A stretch of 64,000 bases of DNA from Callipepla californica brunnescens. Taxonomy: Eukaryota; Chordata; Aves; Galliformes; Odontophoridae. This document shows, piece by piece, positions 1-10,908 of the stretch. A program made the translations under genes and the position numbers. The notes beneath the pieces are model-generated. The model was not told the origin of the DNA. It worked only from the letters and a program-made list of their open reading frames with translations, and did no database searches. The DNA is taken from positions 19,054,937 through 19,118,936 of the forward strand of contig JALIRH010000002.1 in assembly GCA_023055505.1 (NCBI GenBank). Reading direction: 5' to 3'. Position 1 is the first letter of the stretch; each line of letters begins with the position of its first letter.

Positions 1-3000
1 GCTCCATCTCAGCCACATGGCACAGGTGATGAGCTGGCTCCATCTTGCCCTCGCTGTTTCCTTAAAGAGACCAAAGCTGGTGGCCCACAGCAACACAGAT
101 TGGATTTTGGAGCTGTTCTTATGTGTGCTTGTGTTCTGAGTGCACAGCCTGTGGTCTGATGAGCCTGCTCCAGACCTCCCTGCCTCTGCTGGCGACAGGA
201 CAGGCTCAGCCAAAGGGGTCTCACCGACAGCTTTCCATCCCCCCAGTGTCTGTGTTTCCTCATTCACTTTTTGTAAATCTTTAGTCTTCAAAGGAGAGTT
301 TATACACAGTTTAGGGAGTTTCAGTTGTTACACCATACACCTTAATAAATAGTATTATCTCACGGTGATAAGACCATTGTTTTTGGTAAGCCCATGGCAA
401 TGGACATGAGAAGTCTCATAACACAGTTACACAACAAGGCTTTCCTGCATCTCTGAGCCAGAGGACCCTGCTGCTGTACCACTGAGCCACCAGCTATGCC
501 ACTGTGATGCTTGTCATGAGGGCTTATTCTATACAGTTATTCTCACCTGTGGCCTAATTTCACATCTCTGTAACCCTGCAGTCTTCACCTGAGAGGATGA
601 AAAGGTCTGTGTTACCTAAGAAACAGTCAGTGCAATGAAGTGAGGACCAAGGCAGAGCTGAGAACATCTGAATTTTTTAATTGTACTTCTGTATTACAGA
701 AGTAATGTTCAGTCCTGGAAGAGATGGTCCTATTAAAAGTGTTGAATTTTCCAAATTCCACTTGTTTGCAAGACAGCCCCATTAGGTTACTTTACATTTC
801 ATACCTGTAACTGCTTTTAAATATAGAACAGTGTGAGGTCCAATTACATGGGTTGTTCTTCTTCAGCTCCTGCGTGGAAATCTTGTTGAGCTCTTTAAAA
901 TGTTGTTCATGAATAGCATATAACATTCTGATACGCAGTCTTGTTTTTGTAAGGCAGGTTGGAATGTTCTTAAATTTGCAATCTTTCTTACAGTGCAAAT
1001 ATTCCTAGAGGAGGAGGCAGATTTAATCTTTGCAAAGAGTACTTTCAGGCTTCTAATGACCCGGAGCTGTAACCTGCATTGAGAGAGATGCTTGATGGTG
1101 TCCTGGAGCACTCATCTGCAAGCTTACCAAAACTCAACTAACTGATCAGCTCCAGCATGCCCAAATGCACCAGCATCCACCCAGCACAACTTTCTTCTTC
1201 TTCATTTTCTTTAATCATGGCTAATAAGGATGCACATACCACACTGGATTCACTCACAGGACCATTACTGCTTTCTGTCAAACTGTTGGCCACAGGGAGG
1301 GGCCCTGCAGGCAGTTTCTGTTAAGAAAAACTAACAATAAACAGGTTTTTTTGTAATGCAATCCTTTTCATTTACGAAGAATGTGAAAAGTCTGTTTCAT
1401 TTAGAAGAGAAATAATGAAACAGGAGTGACAGCATTTTGGATCTGGGAACAAAGACGTTATCCTTCAGCCAAAAGTCTGTACTGGGGTGGGGGAATTTTC
1501 CTCCTGTGAAGACGTCTGTGTTTGTCTGCACTTACTTGCTATCTTTTCTCTGCTCTGTCTGCACTTCTTTCACATTTGCACAAACCACCATTGATAGCAG
1601 AGAAACTGCTCTGCCTTTGTTACGAGCTGCTCCCCTCCAGAAGGGAGCCTAAGCCTTGCTGTGATGGTGAGGAAAGGATATGTCACATCACTCATTTATT
1701 CTTATAATAGCTCTGAAGGTCCAAGGACACAGACAAGAAATGATTGTAGATCTAATTTTTGATTGGGCCCCCCTATGCTCTCAGAAACTGTATGTCAGTC
1801 TTGGGCCAGATGAGCTCTTTTCCTGGTCTGAGATAGAGGATGCAGATGTCATGGTGCTGGTTAGGAGCAATCACTTTGAGTTCAGTTTCCCTTTAGTAAA
1901 ATCACTTTAAAAGAATAAGTGGGTGACACCTGTGGACCACAGAGGGTGATGGAAAGGAGAGGAGCGGTATGCCTGGTGGCAGCACCAGGCAGGGATCACC
2001 TGAGGATGGAGGGATCAGTGGAGGCAGGGTGCATGAAGCACTGCGGGGCAGTGTAAAGCACACAGCTCTCCTGAGCTGCTGACTTCTAGTAGCCAGCAGA
2101 GGTGAATGTTATTTCCTAGGCTTATTTCCCATAGTTCTTCCTCAAGAAATGACAGGTAGAGGTGGGGTGGTTGCTTTATGAGATGTTCTCTTGCTAAGGA
2201 TTTGTCTGGCAGAGTTATCTTGCAGGGCAGCAGCACTCTGGGTCTCAGCTGAAGTCACCTGCTCAAGTTCTGCAGTAAGGAAAAGTGGTAAAAGAAGTCC
2301 CAAGTACAGCCATGTGAATTGTCTAGTGATTTTCCTTTCCTTGTTTTGGTTTGCCTTGTCTGATAAACTTTTCCAGCCATCTCCAAGCTGTTCTGAGTAT
2401 GTTTTCTGAAGGATGGAAAAACACACCACTGATTCCCTTCAGGTTAGCTTAGTTCTGGCTGGGTGTGAGCGTGGTTATACGTGGGTGCGGCATTGTGTGT
2501 ATATTTATCAAAATCAAATAACACCAGAAAACTATTTACATCTTTTAACTGCTCTTGCAATCTCTTCTGTGGAAGAAAAGTTTTTCACATGAATATTTCT
2601 TGCATTAGAGGTGAAATCAGATCCCTGTCCCGCACTTGCTGTGTTTGGAGTGTGTCCAAGAGCTCTTAAAAAAGGCATTCCAGCTGGAATATGTCATGGA
2701 CTATTCTCACTCCCAGCTCCGACGGGTTTCCAGCGGGGAGCTGGAATGCAGACCTCCCGGTCACACACAAGAGTGGCTGCATTTGGGGGGATCGTGTTAC
2801 AATTAAGAGAAAATAAATGCCAAGGCAGGGCCAATATCACATGAAGATGGCAGAGAGAAACAAGAAAACGCCATGTGTTGTGCATAAGGAGCTCAGCAAA
2901 TCTACATCTCTGCAAATGTACATTTAATGCTGGCCAGAGCTTAAGCCAGTGCAATGATTAGCCAGGATTTACACATCTGCACTTCTGCTAAAAAGTGATT

Positions 3001-4399
3001 TTTATTTCTTTAAAAGGCAAAATCCCCACAGCAGAATGGGCTGCCTGGAAATTACAGTGAAAAGCAAAGAGAAAATGAAGCGTTTGAGCTCAGATGAGCA
3101 TTAGATCATGGAAAACTCCTCAAGGCTAAGCATTACAGGCAGAGTCCCCCATTCATCTTCTGGTCAGCCCATCTCCCTTAGATGGGACAACCCTGCTGTA
3201 AGGAGAAAGAAGCGTAGATATACATTTTCTGAGCTAGGGACAATATCTTTTTCAGTTCTTTGTTTCGCACTTCTGTTTTAAACAAGCAGAACCACTCCCT
3301 CCCTGCAAATATTTTCTACTTCCGTTGGTCTTGTGTCAAACTAAACCTGGAATATGTTGGAGAGATCGTGTTAAAATGGTTCTGTTTTTGCCTGGTGTCA
3401 TGAATATTAGCATACTAAATAGAACAGGCTGTGGTAATGAGAATGTTGATCTCTCTGGCTGTGAAAAGGCAGCATTATGTGAATTTCACTGGTATTTAAT
3501 TTGCAAACTGAATTGCACCTATTTAGGGAGGGAAAAAAAGAAGCAATGCTCATATTGATGAGAAATTCTGCATTTAAAAACACTCCTTATTAATGATTCA
3601 AAACATACAGTTCCTAGGCACTGTAAACAAGTTCTGTATACTAATCCATAACCATTATCATATGTAGGGAACAAGAAGTTATTCACAAACAGATGTTCCT
3701 TTTGCCAAACCCATTCATTTAATGCACATTTTACTTTCCAAGTCCTTGTTAGCAAGTTTCTGTGGTAGGCGGATTACATGAAAGGATGGAAAAGCACGAT
3801 TCCTGTGCCTGCAAAGGAGCAATGTCTTCATGTTTGTTCTGGAGTCTTTTCCATTTTGCCTTGAAGTGGAAGAGTTATTCGTCCTGCACACACTCTCACT
3901 GCCCTGGAGGGCACTGAGCTTTGTTTCCAGCTGCTGTGAGGCACTAGGAGAAGCCAAACTTGTTCTGTTACCAGAGAGATGCATCATTAAAGGTGCTCTG
4001 TGATCTGACCAGTCGTGGTAACTGGCATTCAAATATGCTTATGCTCAGAGAAGGCAATTACCTTGCCACAAGTCATGGGTGAGCTTTCAGGGAACAATAT
4101 GCCAAAAGCTAAGGGTGGAGGAAGAATTACTACTCAGTGCATGACTAATTTTGCAGTTAATTTATGTTTCTCAGAGCCCAGTTCAGTTGGGTTTTTAGTG
4201 TCTCCAAGCATGGAAATCCCACCAATTTATGGACAACCTCTTCCACTGGTTGAACACTCTGGTGAATGTTTAACTTGTGTCCAGATGGAATTTTTCTTGC
4301 AACTTGTAGCCACATCTACTGTTGTTTTGATGTGTGCTTGCAAGAAGCATGGAACTCTCTCCTCTGTAGCTCACTATTAGGCAGATAGCTAGAAGGTCC
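1..4399. other. Intergenic sequence, no gene recognised
   Basis: No reading frame here resembles a known protein, and the open frames are short and overlap on both strands as expected by chance. There is no CpG island, no tRNA-like structure and no clear transposon signature. Base composition is ordinary, with AT-rich stretches such as the one around 2,500-3,600. Very old repeats or conserved noncoding elements could be present but cannot be judged by eye. Confidence 0.55.
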
Positions 4400-4572
4400 T
4401 GTCTCGGCCTTATCTTCTTCAAGGGTTAAACAAATCCTCTCCTCTCATCTCCTCCTTCTGCAGCACCTTTACCATCTTGGTGACCCTCTGCTGGACTCTT
4501 TCCAATTTGTTAATGTCTTTTTTCATGATGAGTCCCAGACTGGATGTAGTAGTCTAAATGCAGTCTCATGTA
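4400..4572 (-). mobile_element. CR1 LINE fragment (internal part of the 3' region)
   Basis: The plus strand reads as the reverse complement of the CR1 ORF2 C-terminal region. The stretch that matches the usual CR1 text for 'local decision on the Ctr-Leu' is recognisable around 4,485-4,510 (gaccctctgctggactcttt), followed by the 'agtcccagactggatgtagtagtc' type segment. The 3' end is missing and the piece is diverged, so it is an old truncated copy. Confidence 0.7.
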
Positions 4573-4837
4573 TACTAATTAGATTTATTTTAATTTATCA
4601 GGGAAGGAACTGTTGTGGATTAAAAACCTGACCAGGCTGAGTTCCCTGAGAACCCCATCACTGCAGTTAACATTGCTAAAACTACTCCTTATAGCTGACT
4701 GCTTTCTGAGCACACCAATGAGAAGTCAGAACCATTCTTCTCAGTGGACACAATCTGAAATACAGGAAATTCCATTTAAACATAAGAATAAAACATCTTC
4801 ATGTGAGGATGGTCTGACACCGTTACAGTTTGCCAGA

Positions 4838-4985
4838 GAGTTGAGTGAAACTTCTATCCTTGGTGATAGAAAAAAACCCAACAGGACAAGGCCCTCAGCA
4901 ACCTTCTTTGGGCAGGATTGGGATGATGACAAAGATTCTGGAGGTGCCTTCAAACCTCAACTATTCTGTGATTCTGTGAAGTGCT
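4838..4985 (+). mobile_element. CR1 LINE 3' end fragment
   Basis: The segment ends in the CR1 3' terminal pattern: caaacctcaactattctg followed by tgattctgtg near 4,950-4,978. The upstream part resembles the CR1 3' UTR, with a stretch about acaaggccctcagcaacct. It lies in the opposite orientation to the fragment at 4,400-4,572, so these are two separate insertions. It accounts for the C-terminal half of the open frame starting at 4,613, which is therefore not a gene. Confidence 0.75.
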
Positions 4986-5119
4986 ATGGAAGATGAAAGT
5001 AGTGACACATTTAGAACAGGCCATTGGAGGAGGGAATTCCACTTACCCACATTTGAATCAACAATTCATCAAGATGAGATGCAGAGACACAATAATTGAT
5101 GGGGAGAAACTCTATCAGA

Positions 5120-5375
5120 GATTGTAGTGTGTAGGGACAGGATAAAGGGAAAGGGTTTCAAACTAAAAAAAAAAAAAACGGTAATGTAAAATTAAATATC
5201 AGGAAGAAATTATTCGCTGTGAAGGTAGTTAGCAACCATATTGTCCAGAATAGTTGTGGATACACCATGCCTGGAGTTGTTCAAGGCCAGGTTGGATGGG
5301 GCTTTGCGCAACCTGGCAGAAGGTTGGAGTGAGGTAATCCTTACAGTCCTTCCAGCACAAGCTATTCTGATTGTA
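5120..5375 (+). mobile_element. CR1 LINE 3' region fragment with internal A-run
   Basis: The frame-shifted translation matches the CR1 ORF2 C-terminus: the block before 5,165 corresponds to the 'DRTRGNGFKL' type motif, and 5,258-5,310 corresponds to the 'APSLEAFKARLDGAL' type motif (visible in the plus-strand protein as CLELFKARLDGALRNL). A run of 14 A interrupts it at about 5,167-5,180, probably as a later expansion. The reading frame is broken and the copy is not functional. Confidence 0.8.
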
Positions 5376-5639
5376 CAATTGCTTCTTCAAAAATCTAGCC
5401 ACAAAAAATATGCTATTTTGCATTTGATCTGGAGTGGTGTATGGGGACCAGTTCTGTCACAATAATCACAGTACAGTCAGAACAGCGCTGAAGTGGGAGA
5501 GAATAACCCAAGTAAATTTATTATGTGGATATTCAGTTTCAAGAGAGGCATATCAAAACAAGACTGAAACAAAACAAAACAAAAAAATAACTTAAAAGGG
5601 ACAGTCCAAAAAAAAAAAAAAAAGAGGGAAAGGGCATCC
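5376..5639. repeat. AT-rich spacer with A-rich simple repeats
   Basis: This spacer contains an (AAAAC)-type simple repeat at about 5,569-5,590 and an A16 run at about 5,610-5,625. The second A-run directly precedes the old LINE relic. Nothing else was recognised. Confidence 0.5.
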
Positions 5640-6460
5640 TAGATGCTGTTAAAAATTCTATATTAAAATCCCAGATTAAAGTTGTGCACAATTTGAAAAG
5701 AAATCAGTGTGTTCCAAAAAGGTCATTCTGCTTCTCAGTAGGAACATTATGGATGCTATCAGAGGTAATAAGTTAACGATTAAAAAATTGAGAAGCTTAC
5801 CCAACAAGAAAGCTCATAAAAGCTCATGGCAAGTCAACAATATGACAGAAATTAAAAGGACTAAAATAGAATGTGCACTGAGCCATGCAAAGACTGATAG
5901 TAAATATAGCAAAGACAGGAAGCCAACTACTTTGATGGCAAATGTGTAAAAGGGTACTCAGGAATGACAAGGAAACATCAGAAATGCTCAGTGAATTTTA
6001 TGTGCCAGTCTCTCTTGCTGGAGATATTAGGTAGAGTCCCAAATCCAAGATATTGTTGACAGCAGTCCCTCAGAATAGACAGACCGATCTGAAGCACATT
6101 CAGATAGATAAGCTGGATGTCAGTGAGCCAGCAGGACCAGGCACCATTTACATGATAGTCCAAATGTGAAGCTGCTGAACTGCCGGCTGAGGTGTGTGAG
6201 CTGTCATTACAAGCAGCCCTTGCTCTGGAGGAGGCAAAGATGCCAATGCAGCTGCTAACTAGAAGGAAAGTTTGGCAACAACAGACTGGTGAGTTTAACT
6301 TCCATCCCTCCTCTCACAGCAGATTTATAAGGTCATTGTACACACGAATAAACATGATGTCAAGGAAAAGAGTTAGTACTACATCTGCAAGGAGTAATCC
6401 TGCCTTATCAGTCTGCTGCAGCTCCCTTGGGAGGTGGTTGGCTCACAGTCAAGTCATGTG
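5640..6460 (+). pseudogene. Very old LINE (CR1/L2-like) reverse-transcriptase relic
   Basis: Conceptual translation across several frames gives short blocks in the order expected for a CR1-clade ORF2. First comes a lysine-rich stretch (5,707-5,949), like the linker between endonuclease and RT. Next is a block near 6,075-6,165 reading about DLKHIQIDKLDVSEPAGPG, like the RT motif 'L..L...KS.GPDGI.P'. Near 6,285-6,310 there is NRLVSLTSIP, like 'NYRPVSLTSVPGK'. After that a block near 6,330-6,420 resembles the 'KGKSC.TNLL' region. Stops and frameshifts are frequent, so it cannot be active. The family is uncertain: it is much more diverged than the CR1 copies elsewhere in the window. Confidence 0.5.
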
Positions 6461-8260
6461 AGATAAAGTCAGTGGGTACGGTGAGAGTTATGCACCCAAT
6501 CTTACAGTGCTAGAAGAGGGGAAGCTTGCAGGGACTGGTGGGTAGGTAGTTCCAGGTGGATGTAGGGAAGGACTGCAGCAGGGGTGAAAAGGGAACTGTG
6601 GAGACCAAATGTGGGCAGACTCTGGCTGACTCAGGCAAACTCATGGACAAGTCACCTGCTGAGGGACCACTAAGAGGAGCAGTCAGTGTGTCCCATTGTA
6701 ACAGCTGTGGCTGCTGATGGTGTGGGGGCAACGGCCTGCAGAAAGCAGCTGGGCTCTCCCCAAGCACTCCTAAATGCCACTGTTGAGAACAGAGTGTGGG
6801 TAAGTAGGGTAAGTGGTCAGATCCAGGAAGTCATTTTTGTGACTGCCTGTCAAAGAATAGAGGCAGATGGTATATCTTGCAGCCTGGCAGTCAACGGGTA
6901 TCTTGCTAAAAGGAAAAGCAATTGTTTCCAGGAAGCCAAAGGCTTTGTGTATGGTGCTGGTAGACCCCTAGAGGAACTTGCTGCCACAGGGACCAGGACT
7001 GTTCCTGCAATCTTGTCACATGCCTGTGCCCAAGAGGCTCTGCAGATGGCTCAGCAACCTATGTGGCTAAGCACGAAGTCAAAGTTTTGCTCCATCACTC
7101 CTGATCCAAGACCTGGTCCAGTCCGTGGGTGTGCTGCAGTGCTTGACCTTTTCTGAGAAGAAGCAAAGGTCCTGGGATCAACAGCAGGGCTGAGGAAATT
7201 CCATCAGAGCCAGATATTCACTCCAGTCATCTTGCCAACTTGCTTGAGTATCTTTTGCCATTATACAGTTTGCAGTTGTGCCCCAAAGGAAAAGAAATTA
7301 TCTGTGTGCCATTTATGATCTTCATTGTGTGTTAAAAAAGAGTGGGGGGGGAAACCTTTGTTTTGAGTTTCCTTCCAATACTGGGTTTTTTCAGTTGTCT
7401 TTGGATATTTTTGCTTTGTTTTGTTTTCCTGGTTAATGTCATCATTCATCTTTCCTGTTTTTGCTGTAGGACTTCATAGATGGTTCACAGATGTGCACTG
7501 GAAAGTCTCTCGCTGGAAATTAAAAGGTAGCATGCTGAATCTTGAATGGGAACAATCTTCACTGAGTTAGCTTATTGCTCACAAAAGCAGCCTGAAAAGA
7601 GATCTCACTGGATCTTGCTGCTTTGGTTTCCCTTTTCCCTATATTTTCTTAAAACTGCCTCCCAATACTTGCGCAAACCCCAAATAGGACTTTTACAATA
7701 ACATCACAGCTCAGCTGGCAGCCTTCCCCAGAACAAGTCTTTCCTCATCCCATATTTTTTCATCCTTTTGCTAAACTCAGTGGAACTTTCTAATCAACAC
7801 AGCCTTTTTTTTTCTTTTTTTGCCCTTTCTGTTTTTCAATTTAGAGCTTGTTGCCCTGGTCATGTTTCTTTTTGCTGTTTACAGCAGAGAACAAGGCCTT
7901 TTCTGCCAGCTGATCTGGCATTTTCCTGGTTCTCCTGTCAGACATTCTTCTCAGGATTCCCTCTGTACCCATTTCTCCACTTAAACACGTACTGAAATTC
8001 CTAGACATGATCCTCTCTCAACTTTCCAGGTCTAAGCAGGTCTACTGCCACATCTGCTCCGTATACTGAGAATCTTTGGAAATGTTGAGCCTTTATCTTT
8101 CCTCATTTGCGTATTCCCTAATTTGTTTCAGATAGAACCTACTCTTATCAGTGGAAAGCCATGAGTCTCTGGGCCAAAAGTGGCAGCTCTATGCCATCTG
8201 GCCCTATAAAATGATATTCCCATCTATTTCTACAAGTGTGTAGCATGTCATATGTTTTTA
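6461..8260. other. Intergenic sequence, no gene recognised
   Basis: The longest open frame (6,686-7,156, 156 residues) has no recognisable domain, no Kozak-like start and no splice context that stands out. A pyrimidine-rich stretch occurs at about 7,770-7,990. No repeat family was recognised. Confidence 0.5.
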
Positions 8261-8768
8261 TAGAATCATAGAATGGTTTGGGTTGGAAGGGACCTTAAAG
8301 ATCATCTAGTTCCAACCACTTAACACGAGTAAGGACATCACCCATCAGATCAGGCTGCCCAGCACCACATCCAGCCTGGCCTTGAGTGAATCCGTGGATG
8401 GAGCATTCACAGCTTCTCTGGGTAGCCTGTGCCAGGGCCTCACCACTCTCTCAGTGAAAAATTTCCTCCTTGTATATAATCTAATCTAAACCTAACCCTT
8501 TTTTAGCTTAAAACCATTACTCCTTGTTCTATCACTACATTCTCTGACAAGGAGACCCTCCCATCTTTCCTGCAGGTGCTTTTTTAGGTACTGGAAGACC
8601 ACTCTAATGTCTCTCTGGAGCTTTCTCTTCCCTAGTCTAAGTAATCCTGACTGTCTTGTCCCCTTTTTGTAGGAGAGGTGCTCCAAGCCCTCCTCATGGC
8701 CCTCCTCTGGACCCACTCCAACAGCACCACATTCTTCGTGTGCTGGGGGTTCCAGATCTGGACACATG
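8261..8768 (-). mobile_element. CR1 LINE, 3'-terminal 0.5 kb, 5'-truncated
   Basis: The plus strand starts with tagaatcatagaatggtttg, the reverse complement of the CR1 3' terminus. It continues through the 3' UTR into ORF2. The minus-strand frame 8,767-8,492 reads the CR1 ORF2 C-terminus, including a segment like CSDRTRSNGFKL. The element is cut off at its 5' side near 8,768. The inserted copy is moderately diverged and cannot be mobile. Confidence 0.9.
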
Positions 8769-10560
8769 GCTGAATTGTGAACTATTCACTGGAGATGGTG
8801 GCAGATAACCCCATGCCTGCTGCCCCACCGAGTGCTAGAGTTAATGGCGTTCCTGCAGAGAAGCTGCACGGGGATTCAGCAGAGAGAGGTGGCTGAGTAT
8901 CAAGCATCTCTGGAAACTGTATCATGTTATTTTCATTAGTTTCCGACCTCGGTAAGCTGGGATTGACTGAATGCTCTGAGGGAGTTCAAAATGAGAACGG
9001 CTGAATCACAGCAGCCTCACTGCAGTGATCGAAGGCAACCACAAGCAGAAATCTGCATGAGTCATTCCGAAGAGAGAGGCCAGAGAAAAGGGTGGGCGTG
9101 CTGTGTACTGAAGTACATAGCTCTTCTGGGAACGTGAGCTTCTCAGGAGCTTTTACATTACTATTCTGGTGTAAATCTGAAGGGAATCTTCTGATTTATA
9201 TGTCATTGCCATAGATACAGGTGGGCTTTGCTACGAACAACAGGTACAGCCCTTGTATCTGCCATATCCTTAGACCTACTTGTTAGCCACCTGCTGCTTG
9301 TCAATATATGCAGGAAGGATAAAGGATTCTGCAGTCCAGAATAAAGGCGCAGGGTTGGGTGGGTATCCTAAGAGAGATTATGAGACCGTGGCCTCGGATT
9401 TTCCCACTCTGATATTCCAAATGCTTGTAGGAAAAAATCACTGCTCCTCCTGGGCAGGGGGTGGCAGAACGCTGCCTTATGAAGTGGAGCCTTGCACAAC
9501 TCTCCTCATATGCCCTAAGTGGCCAGCTGTCTCCCACAGCACTGGCAGGAAAGAGGATGAATAATCTAGTTGGCCTGACAGGGGTAACCTCCTCTAAACA
9601 TCAGGAAACCCTGACCTACAGCCAAAGGTACAAAATGCTGAGGGCACCTACCTAGCATGCTGTGTAATGAGCTCCCAGCCCGGCAGGGACAGAAAGCAGA
9701 GTGAAAAAACAGCCTACCTGCCAAAAGCATCCCACAGGTTGCAGGTTATATGCCTCAGAGCACCTGCTGCCAAACCTCAGCAGACACGGGTACCTCTCAT
9801 TCCAGGGACAGGGTCTAGCCCACTCACCCGGCCACCCCCATAGTGTACCACCTCAGAGCAGGTGGGTTCACTGCTTTTGCTGCTTTTTCTGTTTGTCCCA
9901 GGTTGGGAGCCATGAACCCTGCATTCCCTTGCAGGAGATTCCTGTGCATTCAAAGGAACAGTTAACCTAACATTTACAAGAAACGCTCTAATTCCAGAGT
10001 ATAAAACCATTGTTTTGATGACTCCCTTATGTGGCTAAGCATTAAAATGTTTATGCAGACTGGCCCAAGGTCTATTTCAGGTCAAAACCCCACAGTCAGG
10101 CGCTCCTGCGTTCTGCAACAGCTTTCCCTCAAGCTGACAGTGTCAGGATGGAGCTGGCTGGAGCTGTCTCTGGGACAGAAAGGCCCACTGCTGCCTGTGC
10201 ACTGTCCCCTTGCACCTGAAAAGGGATGTCTAGCCACAGTTTGGGTCTCCATACCTAAAAAGCATTGCTGCTGTGAATGGGGATGTTTGGTACACCATGG
10301 AGATGGCAGCAGCCCACTTTAAAGCCTTCTGATGAGCAGTGAAAATACATACAGCAAAATACATCAGCTAACTGCACTAAGCACTGGATTACCTAGTTGT
10401 TCCTGTAGCAGAAAAATATCTTCTGGAAACTTTCTTCATTCTCTGTATCTTGACATGAAAACACAGTGTTTGACAAGATATGAGAACTGGGTCTCTTTTA
10501 TTTTAGCTTTTTAAACCACATAATTAAACATCTTATAAAATTTCTACTCATAATTTTATA
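8769..10560. other. Intergenic sequence, no gene recognised
   Basis: Only short random open frames are present. I see no repeat family, promoter island or RNA gene. Confidence 0.5.
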
Positions 10561-10908
10561 GTATAAACCATATAATGGCTTGAGTTGGAAGGGACCTCAA
10601 GTATTATCAAGTTCCAACCCCTGTGACATAGGCAGGGTAGTCAGCCACTTGATCAAATACTAGATCAAATTGTCCAGGGCCCCATCCAACCTGGCAATGA
10701 ACACCTCCAGGATGGGGAATCAACAACCTCTCTGGCAGCCTAAGCCAGTGCCTCACCACTCTCTCATTAAGAAACTTGCCCTGATAGCTAATCTAAATCT
10801 CCCTTTCTTTGGTACAAAACCATTCTCCCTTGTCCTATCACTACCTACCCATGCAAAAAGTTGATTTCCCTCATGTTTCTAAACTCCCTTTAAATACTGG
10901 AATGCTTT
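10561..10908 (-). mobile_element. CR1 LINE 3' fragment, diverged
   Basis: It begins at the CR1 3' end (ataatggcttgagttggaag) and runs through blocks equivalent to 'gggccccatccaacctggc' and 'cagtgcctcaccactctct'. It carries small deletions compared with the copy at 8,261. It is truncated at its 5' side inside the ORF2 C-terminal coding region. Confidence 0.88.

Noticed and set aside
4613..4996. 127-codon plus-strand open frame
   Set aside because: The C-terminal part is CR1 3' UTR sequence, and the rest has no recognisable feature.
6686..7156. 156-codon plus-strand open frame
   Set aside because: No domain, no splice or promoter context, and a length reachable by chance in 64 kb on six frames.
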